Below, in pieces: positions 24,889 through 36,065 of a DNA stretch of 64,000 bases. The position numbers and the translations under genes were made by a program. Numbering within the stretch: position 1 is the stretch's first letter; the number at the start of each line of letters is the position of its first letter. The stretch is from Terana coerulea (taxonomy: Eukaryota; Basidiomycota; Agaricomycetes; Polyporales; Phanerochaetaceae): the NCBI GenBank assembly GCA_024811115.1, contig JAKOGH010000315.1, forward strand, positions 62,001 to 126,000, in the 5' to 3' direction. The notes under the pieces are model-generated. The model was not told the origin of the DNA. It searched no databases and worked only from the letters and a program-made list of their open reading frames with translations.

Positions 24889-25794
24889 CTTGCTGCTGTG
24901 CATTGACAATGAAAACCAGAGTCTTAGTCCCATTTTGCCGCATACATGTTGTGTGTTATGGTGATACCAAGCATCGAGAAGTGAGTCATTCACTCCATTT
25001 GTAAAATACTGAACTGTCGAGCACACCACCGCGCGTTTCTGTGAGTTCCTTCTTCAACTTCAATGCGACATTGATGCTGATAAATACCCCTCGTCATAGG
25101 ACTTATACAATTAAATACATCATGCAACGCCGTGTTTAACGTAGGCTTGCCCCACAAGAAGTGTAAGGCATCATTATTGCAGTGAAGAAGATTCAAGAAG
25201 GCAGTGTCCAGTCGGGGCTGCATGCGGGGCGTTCTCCCAGCTGGGCGGGTCGCTGCCATTACGTCTACCACGCGAGAGGTGTGCCCCCAAAAGCATAAAA
25301 TATTCATAATACTATTAAGCCCGGTTACAGACCACTCAGAATTTTGGTTACCAGCGCCCCAATGCACACTGGCATTCACGATTGCGCTATGTTGTCTTCT
25401 CTTACTTCGACGCTGACGCTGCATATAGTAACGATATAGCCAGATGCTCTGAACCGCAAATAAAGTTCATTGTAAGCCTACCTCCGCACGAGGCCGCCAC
25501 GAGACTCATCGATAGGCGACTGCTCTGAGTCTCTCCCAGGGTCTCTTTTCAGAGCCTGCTCACGCAACTTGTCGTCTACCACAACGCTACATCATAAGAC
25601 ACTTGCAGCCAAGTACCCATCCTCGTTGCATCCTCGTCCGCCAGCGCACTTCCCATCCCCGGACTTATACTCGTCGATCACATTCGATATCAGCTCAAGT
25701 CTTTGTCCAACTCGACCGCAACTTCAACCATCTGCTTAACATCGCTGATCTACACCCAACACTTCTTGTAAGCCCGAATTTCTCCTCAAATATT
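24889..25794. other. Spacer between tandem F-box copies; duplicated flank
   Basis: It holds the 3' flank of copy 2 and the 5' flank of copy 3. The segment 25335-25570 is the counterpart of 22640-22920. No independent gene is seen. Confidence 0.4.
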
Positions 25795-27573
25795 ATGCTG
25801 GTGCGACTCAACTGGTCGATTTATGCCGCGGTTGCCGCAGATATCCGCTATGCTGCATATCACGGATGCACTGGACGCCATAACCCTCAAACAGTCGGCA
25901 GTCGAATCTAGTGGCGGCAACACATCAGACGCTAACAACAGTGTCTTTCCCGTTTGAACTACTATCCCACATCTTTCTGCTCGGACATCGTGCACACTAC
26001 GAGTACCACTCCCATTCCGGTCATCAGCCCGACGGCTACATCTGCCGTAGTACAACCTCCACCTCTCCCCTCCGCTCCCTTGGTCGTCAAGCGAACTCCC
26101 GCAAACCGCCCGAAATGGTTGTCTCCCAGGTGTGCCAGTTTTGGCGCGCGGTTGCGCTGGGCAGTCTGTTCTTGTGGTCTACCGTCGAAGTCCGTCTGTT
26201 CGACGATGGGCAACTTGGCAGTAAAAACGCATATCTAGGCAAACCCCAGGCGTATCTGGAGCGGGCGCAGTCTGTGCCGCTCAATATCACCATCTCCTAC
26301 GCATTCCATCACGTGTTCTATGCAAACCAGAAGACACGCCGTCTTCCGGGTTCCCGACATCATACAACTCTTCGTACCCAAAGTCAATCAGTGGAGGACG
26401 TTCCGTCTAGCTGTCCAGGACCGGTATCCCACCGTGGCACACGCGCTTCGAATGCTTTCGGCGTGCGAGGCGGCACCGCTTCTCCAGACGCTGCGGCTGT
26501 ATCGACACGGTTACGTGGAAATAGGAGGTAACTATCGTTTTATTGGGGACGACCACAGGAAGCAGGACTTTGTCTTGTTCCATAACAACGCTCCGAAGCT
26601 GGTGAAGGTCACGTTATGGGGCATCCATTTGAATTGGGCTGAGTCGAAATTTCTCTCTGGCCTACGCGAGCTGAAGCTCGGATACTTGTATCAATTCAGT
26701 CCCTACGTGGCTCCAAATAGGTCCGACCTCGCTCGGATCCTAGGCTCCTCGCCGAACCTCAATACCCTGTCGCTATATGAAGCTGGCCCTCAGACTCTAC
26801 AGCTGATTCCGGGCCAGCCCATGACGGATATCCCCAAAATCATTGTTCCTTCCGTTCACAACCTTACCGTTGCAAAAATTGCCGAATACCTCTTGCTCTC
26901 CACTCAAAGTCGTCTCAAATTCCCCGACCTGACCTGCTTGACACTTGACTTTGACACCGATGCGCTGGTGCCGATGGAGTTTTTCCTGTCCCAGGGCCTA
27001 CTCACTGCCTTACGCGCGTAGAAGATTATAAGCCTATCGGGCGATATAGGCGAGAATATCCTAGTCAGGGCTTGCGAAGCCCTCGCCCAAATTGAAGAAC
27101 TTTCCATTGATTTCTCCTGGATTACCAACGTCAACTGCTGGATAAAACTCCTCGCAGATCCGACTGACCCTCCTTACCAGAATCATCTTCCGTCCGGGAC
27201 GACCCTCTTCCCTACCCTCGAAGTGTTGTCCATTGCGGGGATGGACAGTGCAGTGATAACCTGGGCTGAAATTCGTAACATACTGCGCAAGAGGAGTGAG
27301 GCGGGGGTACCACTGCATCATCTGCACGTCCTTACCGAAGACGTCGCCTAGCGGACTGAGGAGCTTGGTTTAAACAACCAGCTGCAGAGTGATGCGTACG
27401 GTACAACAATCCATGTCGAGCAGCCGGCAGTGACGAACGCAGAGATAGGGGAAATATTAGAAGAGGATTTCCCTGAGGAATATGAATACTCGGACCCAGA
27501 GGGAGAGGGCATATCAGAGGATGAGCCGCAGGAATATGACTCGGATGACGATGAATTGTATCGACTTGGATGA
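25795..27573 (+). pseudogene. F-box protein copy 3, probable pseudogene
   Basis: It is very similar to copy 2 along its length: FPFELLSHIFLLGHRAHYEY, VVSQVCQFWRAVALGSLFLW, LPGSR... then VPKVNQWRTFRLAVQDRYP, MLSACEAAPLLQTLRLYRHG, WGIHLNWAESKFLSGLRELK, FPDLTCLTLDFDT, EALAQIEELSIDFSW, AGVPLHHLHVLTED and an acidic tail ending DDDELYRLG. No ATG lies in frame directly before the F-box (the open frame begins at 25911 after an upstream stop). There is a frame break near 26335-26345. TAG stops interrupt conserved sequence twice, at about 27019-27021 (after LTALRA) and about 27349-27351 (after LTEDVA). Substitution stops are less easily explained by homopolymer indels, so loss of function is likely. 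The start coordinate is the nearest upstream ATG and is uncertain. Confidence 0.6.
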
Positions 27574-28403
27574 TTCAGGCAGCGACCATGACCCACGAGA
27601 TGAGCTGGTTTGGGGCATCCGCACTTTTGAATCGCGTGCTGGTGTTGGCTCCTAGATAGTGAAATATGTATATTCGAATATCCCGTGATGATCAGGCGAT
27701 TTATCTGTACCTTGAACACGGGTTGTGTGCGTTCCCGTTCGCCGTCGAGTGCGTCCTATGACATCTCGCAAGAATTGGTTTCGGCTCGGCAAAGTACTGC
27801 ATCATGTACTGCACGCCATGCGCGCCCCGATTGGGCCTAGTGGTAGTGTACATCATGTTTGCGAAGTAATTTTGCAGCGCAAGCGGGCGACCGTGGTTCT
27901 CTGCAGGGGTGAGCAAATGAGTATATGCGAGTCAAAGGCCGCACAGTACGAAATGCACTTGCCCTTGTTTCGCCAGTGCTGAAGGATTCCCACTGAGCAA
28001 CGAGCCAGGACACAGTACGCTTATGAAACCACCCAAGAAGAAGCTCCACTGACAAACAGAGATGCATGTAGACGGGGTGTAATATAGATGAGAATGCAAA
28101 ACCGATTACAAGGTATGGATAAAGCAGATAAGTATCGGATACAAACGGGTACAGAGCCTCTAGTATGCCGTACTCTATTTCTCTATTCTCGAATCCGCAT
28201 CTATGCCACTGCGTCTATGAACGTCAACCAAACCATCGTAAACCGTCGTTGCGAAGAAAGGGAGAGTTAAGGTTTGAGATGGGGTGTGCGGGCGAAGGGA
28301 GTGGGGCAGGAGCGAACGAGTCAAGCAACGGTCCTTAGTGGGCTGTGGAAAAGCATGCGGGGAACGAGGAAAGAAAAACGAGGTATCAGCATAAGGGTCA
28401 GGA
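27574..28403. other. Intergenic, with a possible stray exon
   Basis: On the minus strand a CCTGCAG acceptor near 27907 opens a 67-codon frame (NHGRPLALQNYFANMMYTTT...) that ends near 27701. I recognise no family and find no good partner exon. The rest holds nothing recognisable. Confidence 0.25.
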
Positions 28404-29201
28404 CTAATCGACACGGGGCGCTTCCGCGCACCGTGCTCCGTACCGTTGGCGTTGACCGTGTTGAAGTACTCGAGCGAGCCCTTGGGGTCCGCCTTCATGG
28501 TCTTGTCGCCCTCCTTCCAGTTGGCGGGGCAAACCTCGCCGTACTTCTCCTACACCCGAGTGTCAGCATCGCGTAGCAGCTGGGTATAAGTGGACGGCAC
28601 GTACGACGAACTGGAACGCCTTGATCAGACGCACGGTCTCGTCGACGGAGCGGCCGACGGGAAGGTCGTTAACGGTGATCTGGCGAAGCACACCCTGAGG
28701 ATCAATGATGAAGAGGCCACGGAGGGCGACGCCCTCGTCCTCCAGGAGAACGCCGTAGTCAGACGAGATCTTCATATTACGGTCGGCGATGAGGGGCAGC
28801 TTGAGGTCGGGACCGAGACCGCCAGCATTGCGCGGTGATGAGGCCCATGCGAAGTGGGAGTACTGCGAATCAGTCGAGACACCTGCACACAGTAAATTAA
28901 CGTTTGAGAATTGGGTAGAGGAGGTAGCGTACCGAGGACGACAGTGTTAAGCTCAGCGAAGGCGTCGAGCGAATCGTTGAAGGCGAGGATCTCTGTGGGG
29001 CAGACAAAGGTGAAGTCCATCGGGTAGAAGAAGAGAACAACCCTGCAGCCAGCTTTGTGAACAATCATCTTCAACATGACACGTCGATAGCACTCACCAT
29101 TTGCCGAGATAGTCAGCGAGGGAGATGTCCTGGAAGAGACCGTTGACAATGGCGGGTGCCTTGAAGGTAGGGGCGGGCTTCTGAACGCGGGCGACAGACA
29201 T
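28404..29201 (-). CDS. Typical 2-Cys peroxiredoxin (Tsa1/Prx1 type)
   Basis: It starts [20 protein letters not shown] at 29201. The peroxidatic cysteine is in [20 protein letters not shown]. Then come [58 protein letters not shown] and [20 protein letters not shown], and the resolving cysteine in [19 protein letters not shown]. Both GGLG and the C-terminal YF (SLEYFNTVN) are present, the signature of over-oxidation-sensitive 2-Cys peroxiredoxins. It should reduce H2O2 and organic peroxides using thioredoxin and may also act as a chaperone or redox relay. It is cytosolic because no leader is seen. At the C-terminus the frame runs past the expected stop. A missing C in the C-run at 28415-28418 would give a KRPRVD ending with TAG at 28404, so I end the gene there. 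Confidence 0.9.
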
Positions 29202-30600
29202 TTCGTGAGAGGGCGGAGGTGCGGTGGTGGTGGTTTTGGTGAGAGGTGAGGTCGTCAGCGGGAGGGGAATTGATGGCGCTGGGGAAGTCCAGGCGCGCTC
29301 TTTTATTTCGAAAATCTCGCGTTCTTTACGCATGTTTGTCAGCACCATATCGGGCAATTTTGGCATCACGTGCGTGCTTACTTGCTTCCGCGCGTGCACG
29401 CCTCGGCCGCGCCTCGTTTGCTTCCTTTCTCGAACCATCGCTGAACTCGCTCCGATGTTGCGTGTACGCCCCGAATGTCCTTTCGTCCGCCGCATGGGCA
29501 GATATGAACCCTACCTTGCCCTTAAGAGCACTTAATCTATGCAAAAACATCGAGCTGCGGACTGCGAGGGTCATTTTACGCGTCGAATAGCGCTCAGAAA
29601 GTAGTTCAAAATCGGACCAGTTGGTTTTTCACGGCTGCTGGAGGTGGGCTGAGCTGTTCTACCCCGTTATCGACCGAACGGAGGCCGACGAGTACGTTAT
29701 CATGTTGATTCGCAGTCAAAGTGCTTATGAAGGCAATCACGGGCTGTATTACAACGTCAATCACGCACACCTCCAAGCTTCCGAACGTTACGGAGGGGTC
29801 GAAAACACCGGCATCTTTGCAAACGAGGACCACCTGCCGAGAACCCCGCCGGTACTGATTTTGTATCGCCAGATATCTGGCCCCCATTTGTCTTCGAAAA
29901 TACTCTTAGAACTGATCCCATGACTTCTAGCAAATATATAATGTACCGTGCGCGAGTTCTAAAGCCAGGAAGATACTTCGCATTGTACAAGCGGGCCTGT
30001 AGCATCTCCCATCTACGCATGACTCAGTATATACAGCATATCCAAGTCTCTACCTGCAGAAACAATGGTTTGCGAGCGCCAATCTCGGGCATACTCATAA
30101 CTAAGATATGAGATACACTTGATATACATAACATCACTATACTCAATCCCATCGAGTCCTCCGAGACTGCGAAAGTTCTGCATTGACTGGCCGCTCCCGT
30201 GATCCGCTCGATCATACCGAATGCAGCCGTGGGAACCCGCCCTAGGCCCAATATGGAGGTGCACCGCGGCCGCGCTTTCTGCCAGTAACCGTAACCTGAC
30301 CGTAACTCTGTTCCTCAAAATATCCTCCCAATCTCTTTGAGTCTCAGCCAGGCCGCGCTTCACAGATTATCTGAGGAGTTCAGCTCCTTCAATATTCAAA
30401 TACGGCGCAACAGTGGCCGCGTCACATTTTCTCAGCCTGCTCTGCGTCATACTTGATCTCGACTACTCGAGACAGTAAACTTTGCCTACTGGACGCGCCT
30501 ACGTATCCTTCAAGCTTTGGCCCACTCTTAGCCTTTTTTATTGCGAGGGATACCGGAGCTCATAGCACCAGGAGTATCCCAAGCGTCGCCTCCAGTCACA
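29202..30600. other. Divergent intergenic region, 1.4 kb
   Basis: It holds the promoters of the peroxiredoxin (left) and MYND (right) genes. A 100-codon open frame at 29621-29923 has no recognisable motif or splice partners. No RNA gene was found by eye. Confidence 0.35.
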
Positions 30601-31539
30601 ATGCCTGTAGTCGACCGCGAAATGGGAGGTATTATTGGAGACCCGGAACCAGAGAGGGTCTGCCGATTCAGGGGCTGCCCTCACGCCCCGCGGTACAAGA
30701 ATCTCAAATTGAAGCAATGCAGCAGGTGTGGATGGGTCCGATACTGCGCAAGTCAATCTATCAGCCCAGTACCGCGTAGCCAAAATGACCTTTGCACGTT
30801 TCAAATAGACTAAGGAATGCCAGCTGTCGGATTGGAAGGAGCATAAGAAGTATTGCAGAATACCTCGCATGGTGGATATCTGTACCTGGCTCATGGTGTG
30901 TACCAATATCAGAAAACTCGGACCACCCTGGTACGGTGCCCGATACTGAATATATTTGTTGCCTAGTCATATGCACGGCTCTTCCGTTGGGCTGCTGTAC
31001 AAGCCCTCGGCCATAACGGCTGGAATCTCGTGAAGTCATTCTCTCTATGCGTGGAACTCCTCAGGACAGATCGTCTCGTCGCGCGGACAAGTGCTCCCTT
31101 CCTTGTTCAAAAAGTACACGGCATCATCCCACACGGATTGCTTGAAAGTCACTGGGGGATCGATATTAGTTTGTACGGCGCCGCGGACCGCAATGACTCT
31201 GCGCAAATCCAAAGGCGGCGCGGTTTAGGCTTGGCATCTATTGTCTTCCTCGTCGGCAACGGGCCGAACGGCATGGTAATGGCCAGAATTCAGCGGTTCA
31301 AAGTCCTAGAGCCTGTCTCTGCGCAGGCACCTACAGCCAACTGGCAGAATATCGTCAAGGATGTCGCAAACGGCGAGATACCGCCATCGGAGATGCCGAA
31401 CGTGCCCAAAAAGACAGCGCCGGATCCAAATCCTCTAGCTGTGCCTCATGACGGAATGAGAACACGAGTAGCCCTACTTCCTAGAACTGTTATTCCATAC
31501 CTATCTATTGTGCGCTCACTTACTACGAACCGACCTTAA
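30601..31539 (+). CDS. MYND-type zinc finger protein
   Basis: There are three exons, 30601-30747, 30809-30895 and 30967-31539, about 268 residues. It starts MPVVDREMGGIIGDPEPERV. The zinc finger spans the first junction: CRFRGCPHAPRYKNLKLKQC, SRCGWVRYC joined to TKECQLSDWKEHKKYC, giving the C-C-C-C-C-C-H-C set of MYND. The first intron must use a GC donor (TGC|GCAAGT, 30748); a GT donor at 30752 puts the second half of the finger out of frame. The third exon (YARLFRWAAVQALGHNGW, LVQKVHGIIPHGLLESHWGI) is the C-terminal domain often found in Agaricomycete MYND proteins. MYND fingers bind Pro-rich partners, and no enzymatic domain is seen here. Confidence 0.75.
30748..30808 (+). other. GC-AG intron in the MYND gene
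   Basis: The donor GCAAGT matches the GC-intron consensus and the acceptor is AAATAG. Removing 61 nt restores the second zinc-ligand half of the MYND finger exactly. The alternative GT donor (GTCAAT) leaves an immediate stop or wrong frame. Confidence 0.7.
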
Positions 31540-31712
31540 ATTGATAACTGGAGATGTGAGCTGTTCAGTATATTATTTGCCAGTGAAATAATTCACCAAC
31601 AAACTAGTCCGTAGGTGCCTCACGGTCACTGCTCAACAACATTTGCTTTTGCGATTGTGAAGTCATGTACTTCAAGTGGCCAAATACATCATGGCGCGTC
31701 TGGCGGAAATGT

Positions 31713-32770
31713 CTACTTGGGAATGTTCAACTTGGTGACAAGCCCATCCTGCTCGACAATCTTGTCCTTCCAGTCCCTCTCAACCTCTCCGAGGTCCCAG
31801 TTCGCGAGCATGAACCTGCGGAAGGCATTTAGTCAACCGTGGACAGGGACGGCAGCACGCTCGAACACACCTTCCGCTCAGCCAATCCGCCTTGCCGGAC
31901 GTCAAGTACAGCATCGTGGCGGCGGGCAACTCCGTGGGGTCGTCCGTTGGCAGCTGTGCGCCGACGCCGCGCGAGAGCTCGGTGTCGATCACGCCGGGGT
32001 GCATCGCGATGGCCTTCACCTCAGGATACTCTGCACGATACGGCTATGCATGAGTGAATGGTGGTAGAAAAGAAAAAGAGAGACAGACCAGTGACAACGA
32101 ACTCGATGAGGCGGCCGAGCGCAAACTTCGAGATGCAGTAGTCACTTGCCGTCGGGACACGGAAGAGCGCCGCGCCGGAGGACACGGCGACGACGTACCC
32201 GTTGGTCGCCTTCAGGTGTGCGAGCGCGGGTCTTGTTCATACATGTTAGATCTCTGACCATATGCGCCGAAAACATAGGCGTACCGGATGAAGTTGAAGA
32301 CGCCGCGGACATTGACCTCGAAAGTGTCCCACCACGCGACAGGGTCCTTGTCTCCAAGAACTATGAGTCAGAGCCGTTAGCTCTCACTCTTCCCCTCATA
32401 ACTCCATAAACTTACGTCCAGCCATAGGCGTCGTTGTGCCCGCGTTCGCGACCAGAATATCGAGTTTGCCGAACTGGTCCACGGTCGCCTTCACCGCGTT
32501 CTCCGCCGCCTGCCAGTCCTTGACGTCCGCGACGCACACCAGCAGCTTTGCGTCGGGCTTCTCGCGAAGGATGACGGCCTTGGTGTCCTCGAGCGTCGCC
32601 TGCAGCCGGCCCACGACCGTGACGGCGGCGCCGGCGAGCGCGTAGTGGCGTGCAACGTCGCGGCCGATGCCCCGCGAGGCTCCTGTGACCAAAACAACTT
32701 TGCCTGCGTAGGTGCCCGCGGCGAAGTGCTCTTTGGGGTCGATCTTGGGGTAGATTCTGTACGGATGCAT
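31713..32770 (-). CDS. Short-chain dehydrogenase/reductase
   Basis: It starts MHPYRIYPKIDPKEHFAAGT at 32770; the frame is open 15 codons upstream but this Met fits best. The NAD(P)-binding glycine motif is VVLVTGASRGIGRDVARHYA, followed by VVGRLQATLEDTKAVI (an Arg after the second strand suggests NADP), LLVCVADVKDW and the LDILVANAG motif. Catalytic residues are Ser in VAVSSGAALF and Tyr/Lys in SDYCISKFALG. AIAMHPGVIDTELSRGVGAQ follows, and the end is KLNIPK at 31713. At least five exons join in frame across GT-AG introns, including one at about 31817-31871 before FMLANWDLGEVERDWKDK. The substrate is unknown. It lies tail-to-tail with the MYND gene. Confidence 0.85.
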
Positions 32771-33903
32771 GGGCTGGCTTTTAGTACGTTGGGAGAAGAG
32801 AGCGCTTGGGAACAAAATACCCGTGGTGGTGAGTGACGCTGTTCAGATTCTGGTCCATGTTTCACTGGAGCTAGTTCACTGTTAGTTTGTTCAAGTTAGA
32901 GATGCTGAGAGTACTGAGGATGCTGCCCTGCCTGGATAGATCCTTCGGCTTATATACACTTGTGGGTCCGCGTCTGGCGACTATCAGCCGGGGTGGGAAA
33001 GCTGCGCCGCAAGCAGCCAGTCATCATGCTTCAGATCGAATGAGGAAGAACATGCGAAGAATGGGGCGGAGCCTTCACGACGCGAGTACGTGAATAGACA
33101 CGAATCCGATGTGCTTCGGCTCTTGCGTGTGACAATGCTTCGTCAATTAGGGGAATCTCTTTCTCCTTCTGTCACTATTAACCTCCTTAATTGCTGGCTG
33201 GACGCTACTTGAGGTGGACCACGCTTGGGCTGGCATGAGTCTGCGTGTTGAAAGGAATCACAGCGCTTTCGTACTGCGCGCCAAGGCTAGCAGCAGCAGT
33301 ACTTGGTAGGCATGCGGACTACTTGGATGTCATTTGGCATCGTCGCTCTTGCTCCCTGCGTCGCCAAGAGGAGCACAGTCAGTGGGCTATGAACGCTGCG
33401 AAGCGTCGTAGAGCAAGCCCAGAGCGAAATTATTGGCCACGAATTAAGAATGCCAGTGGGCAGCTGCGGTCTTCAAGCTGTCGCCCAAACCACTCGCGCG
33501 GCTGTAAGCAGCTCAGATCGAAACATATGACAGGGCACTGGCAGTGCACTGGCATGGAGCAAAACTCACCCGATGCAAGTCGGTACATCGTGTTCAACCT
33601 CGTAGATCCGGGTTGGCCATGGACTCGCGGCAGCCAGCCCAACAGAGTTATCAAACCGTAGCGCTTGGCCACAAAGCGCAGCTGGTAGTGCTTAGCATCG
33701 ACTACGCCGACAAGAACTGCGAACGTCTTTGCTGGTCGTCACCTGCAGGCGGTGGTCTTCGAATCCCAAGAAATCTTGTGAACAGTTCTGCGGTCAAAAT
33801 AGGAGAGGACAAGGATTCAGATTGTACACACGCCCAGCATAAGAGCGACGGAGATGATGAACAGATGGTAACATGGGTGTCCTGCGTATGGTGCGCACTA
33901 TAC
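32771..33903. other. Intergenic region, 1.1 kb
   Basis: It contains the SDR promoter and the 3' flank of the next gene, both on the minus strand. One plus-strand open frame (33245-33661) has no family resemblance, no splice partners and unusual composition. I treat it as noncoding. Confidence 0.35.
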
Positions 33904-34879
33904 TCAGTTCGCTAACGAAGCCGCCTTCAAAAGTTCCTGGTAATCCTTCCTCACCACCTCCTGAAGTCCAACCGAGAACGGCGCAATGGTCAAGTCCTTC
34001 AGCGGCACTGTCGCATTGTGCGCGCCGAGCGTCAGCTGCGGATGCGCGTGCGACAGGACTGCCTTGAAGGTCAACGTTCCCGCCCTGCGCTTCGCCTTCA
34101 AGCGTGCAGTTCTGGCAGCGGAAGACGAACGATGCAAAATTCTCGTGCCAGAATGAGAGCGGGGATATTGTGATGGTCGCGGCATCAACGGGGCTTGCCG
34201 TCTTGCCGTTCGCACTGTGCGGAAGACAATCAAGCTGAACATTGTACCACAACGAAATGGTGAGAAATACGCACGACACCTCGTCATACTGAACTATTTG
34301 GAACCACTCGTACCCGTGTGGCCTGTATATGAGTGTAAATCTGTTACCCTGGCGAGATTTGTAAAGCAAAACTCACGTTACAGATCCTCCCATGAATATA
34401 GCAACGTGAAACCTGGGGGGAGTAAGGGTGATTAGTTGTCACTCAGCTGTGAGGCAATGGCTTACGGGGAAGGGCTCCGAATGGACGAGGCGCCTTGTAG
34501 AGCACTAAATCCGTATGGCAGCGGTACGGTTATGTTTGCGATAAATTCGTCGCCGAGCGCTCCTGCGCCCTGCGGCTGAGTTGGGAGGGCGAAGCCGAAT
34601 GAGACTCCCGTGGTCGGCTCCTGATTATCAGCAAGTCCATAGATAGCGAAATCATCGAAGTGTTCCTGTGCGGCTGCTCATAGGACTTACCAGATGGCTC
34701 TGGATGTCAAGCGGAGTCGTATTGCTCAAACCGAGACTTGGGGCCCTGGAAGCTGCATCTGCGTGCAAAACGATCAGTGGGATAATTAAATTGGCGACTT
34801 ATCACGCACCGTTGGCACCAGGCAACCCAGAGACGGAAGCTATGAGAGATAGAGCTGCGGAAATGAAGAAGATAGACAT
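33904..34879 (-). CDS. Secreted CDH-cytochrome/DOMON-like protein
   Basis: It begins MSIFFISAALSLIASVSGLP at 34879, a clear signal peptide. Exons then give SLGLSNTTPLDIQSHL, FDDFAIYGLADNQEPTTGVS, GDEFIANITVPLPYGFSALQ, FHVAIFMGGSVT, TGYEWFQIVQYDEV, ATITISPLSFWHENFASFVF with RCQNCTLEG, and a C-terminus ending LLKAASLAN (TGA complementing 33904-33906). The FVFRCQNC block and the preceding TITISPLS strand resemble the heme-binding cytochrome (DOMON/CDH-cyt) domain of cellobiose dehydrogenase, which passes electrons to lytic polysaccharide mono-oxygenases. No flavodehydrogenase follows, so it would be a stand-alone domain. The heme ligands Met and His cannot be assigned with certainty, so this call is tentative. 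Confidence 0.45.
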
Positions 34880-35348
34880 CGTTGACGAGAGCACCTCTGT
34901 GTTGGTCACTGTGACGTGTTTCTACGCACAGCACATGGGGTGTTTTATAGCGCACCACATAAATGGATGCTATTTCGAATGTGCGAGGACAAAATGAGTA
35001 CAAACACAAGTCGGTGACCCGTACCAGGAACCGCATGGTCACATCGTGAGTGGTGTGAAAACGAACCAGCATCATAGATGAGCACATCCCAGTAAAACAT
35101 CGGGATGCTGAGAAAGAGAGTTCGAAAAGGCAGTAAGCACTCAAGAAGTGTGATTGCAGTACTCGTTTCCCATGACATGCACGCACCAATTCCGAGTCAG
35201 CGGTCGACATCTTCGTACAAAAGCCTTACCAGAAACCCATCTCTGACCAAGTTACTCCAATAGCGAATCTTTTTCTCCATTTCTTCCTTATAGCGAACTG
35301 TGAAGGCAATGACTCGGACGTGTCGAGATGGGAGAAACGCAGTTGGCT

Positions 35349-35381
35349 ACTTTTCGCCACCAGATCGAATCCCGATTTGGA
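35349..35381 (+). repeat. Inverted repeat, left arm
   Basis: The sequence ACTTTTCGCCACCAGATCGA followed by A-TCCCGATTTGG recurs in reverse complement at 36031-36065, where the middle reads CT-TCCCGATTTGG. The arms differ by about two bases. No target-site duplication or transposase was recognised. Confidence 0.55.
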
Positions 35382-36030
35382 AAGACGCCCGCGGCCACAC
35401 GGCGATGGCGGCGCTGTGCCGGAGGGCCATCTGGAGAAAACAAAGACAAGCAGAGCGAGCTGAGAGAACAAGTCCCCGCACATAGTGCACTGGTACTGTA
35501 CACAAGGATAACACCATAGCTAAAATAAACAAGAGCTGCACATCAATTTATATATTCTCAGCAGCTGGTCAACAGCTGGCTATAAGGCATATTTCCTACT
35601 CAGGGTATTGGGGTACAAGGCTAAGTTCTTAATTATGTTCATGGTTAGTATTGTTGATATTCACAGGGTGTATGTAGGTAACGGAATAAGTGTGTTCTAT
35701 ATATTCAGGCAACACGTAGACTATTCTGTGAGAAGATAGGCCAGACTTGCCTCCCCGAACATCCATGGTGTCCGCATGCAGGCAATCCATGCATGACCAA
35801 TATCCTGCCCCTCCTGCCCAGTCGCGGTTTGATTTCTGGCCTTCGGGAAGCATTTGGAAGAACGGTGAGTGAAAGGCTTGTGCGGAATGAGCAGTAGTGG
35901 TAGAACATGGTGGGAGGAGGGAAGACACGTTGTGGTTGTGGCCGAGGCAGGACGCGCCCAAGACGCGTCGGATGTGCGCTGAGCGCCAGTCTCGGAGGCC
36001 CGGTGATGGGAGGTACTCCATTTGGAAGGT

Positions 36031-36065
36031 GGCCAAATCGGGAAGTCGATCTGGTGGCGAAAAGT
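36031..36065 (-). repeat. Inverted repeat, right arm
   Basis: It is the reverse-complement partner of the arm at 35349-35381, and CCAAATCGGG with GTGGCGAAAAGT are visible on the plus strand. The arms could mark a small non-autonomous element or a shared exon-like fragment. Confidence 0.55.

Noticed and set aside
27701..27907. Minus-strand exon-like frame (QNYFANMMYTTT...)
   Set aside because: It has a fair acceptor site but no upstream exon with a start and no recognised family, so it is kept only as a remark in the gap entry.
33245..33661. 138-codon plus-strand open frame
   Set aside because: No recognisable motif, no plausible partner exons and atypical composition. Length alone is not enough in DNA of this GC content.
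33745..33780. TTCGAATCCC resembling a tRNA T-loop
   Set aside because: Flanking stems fail to pair and no cloverleaf is formed.
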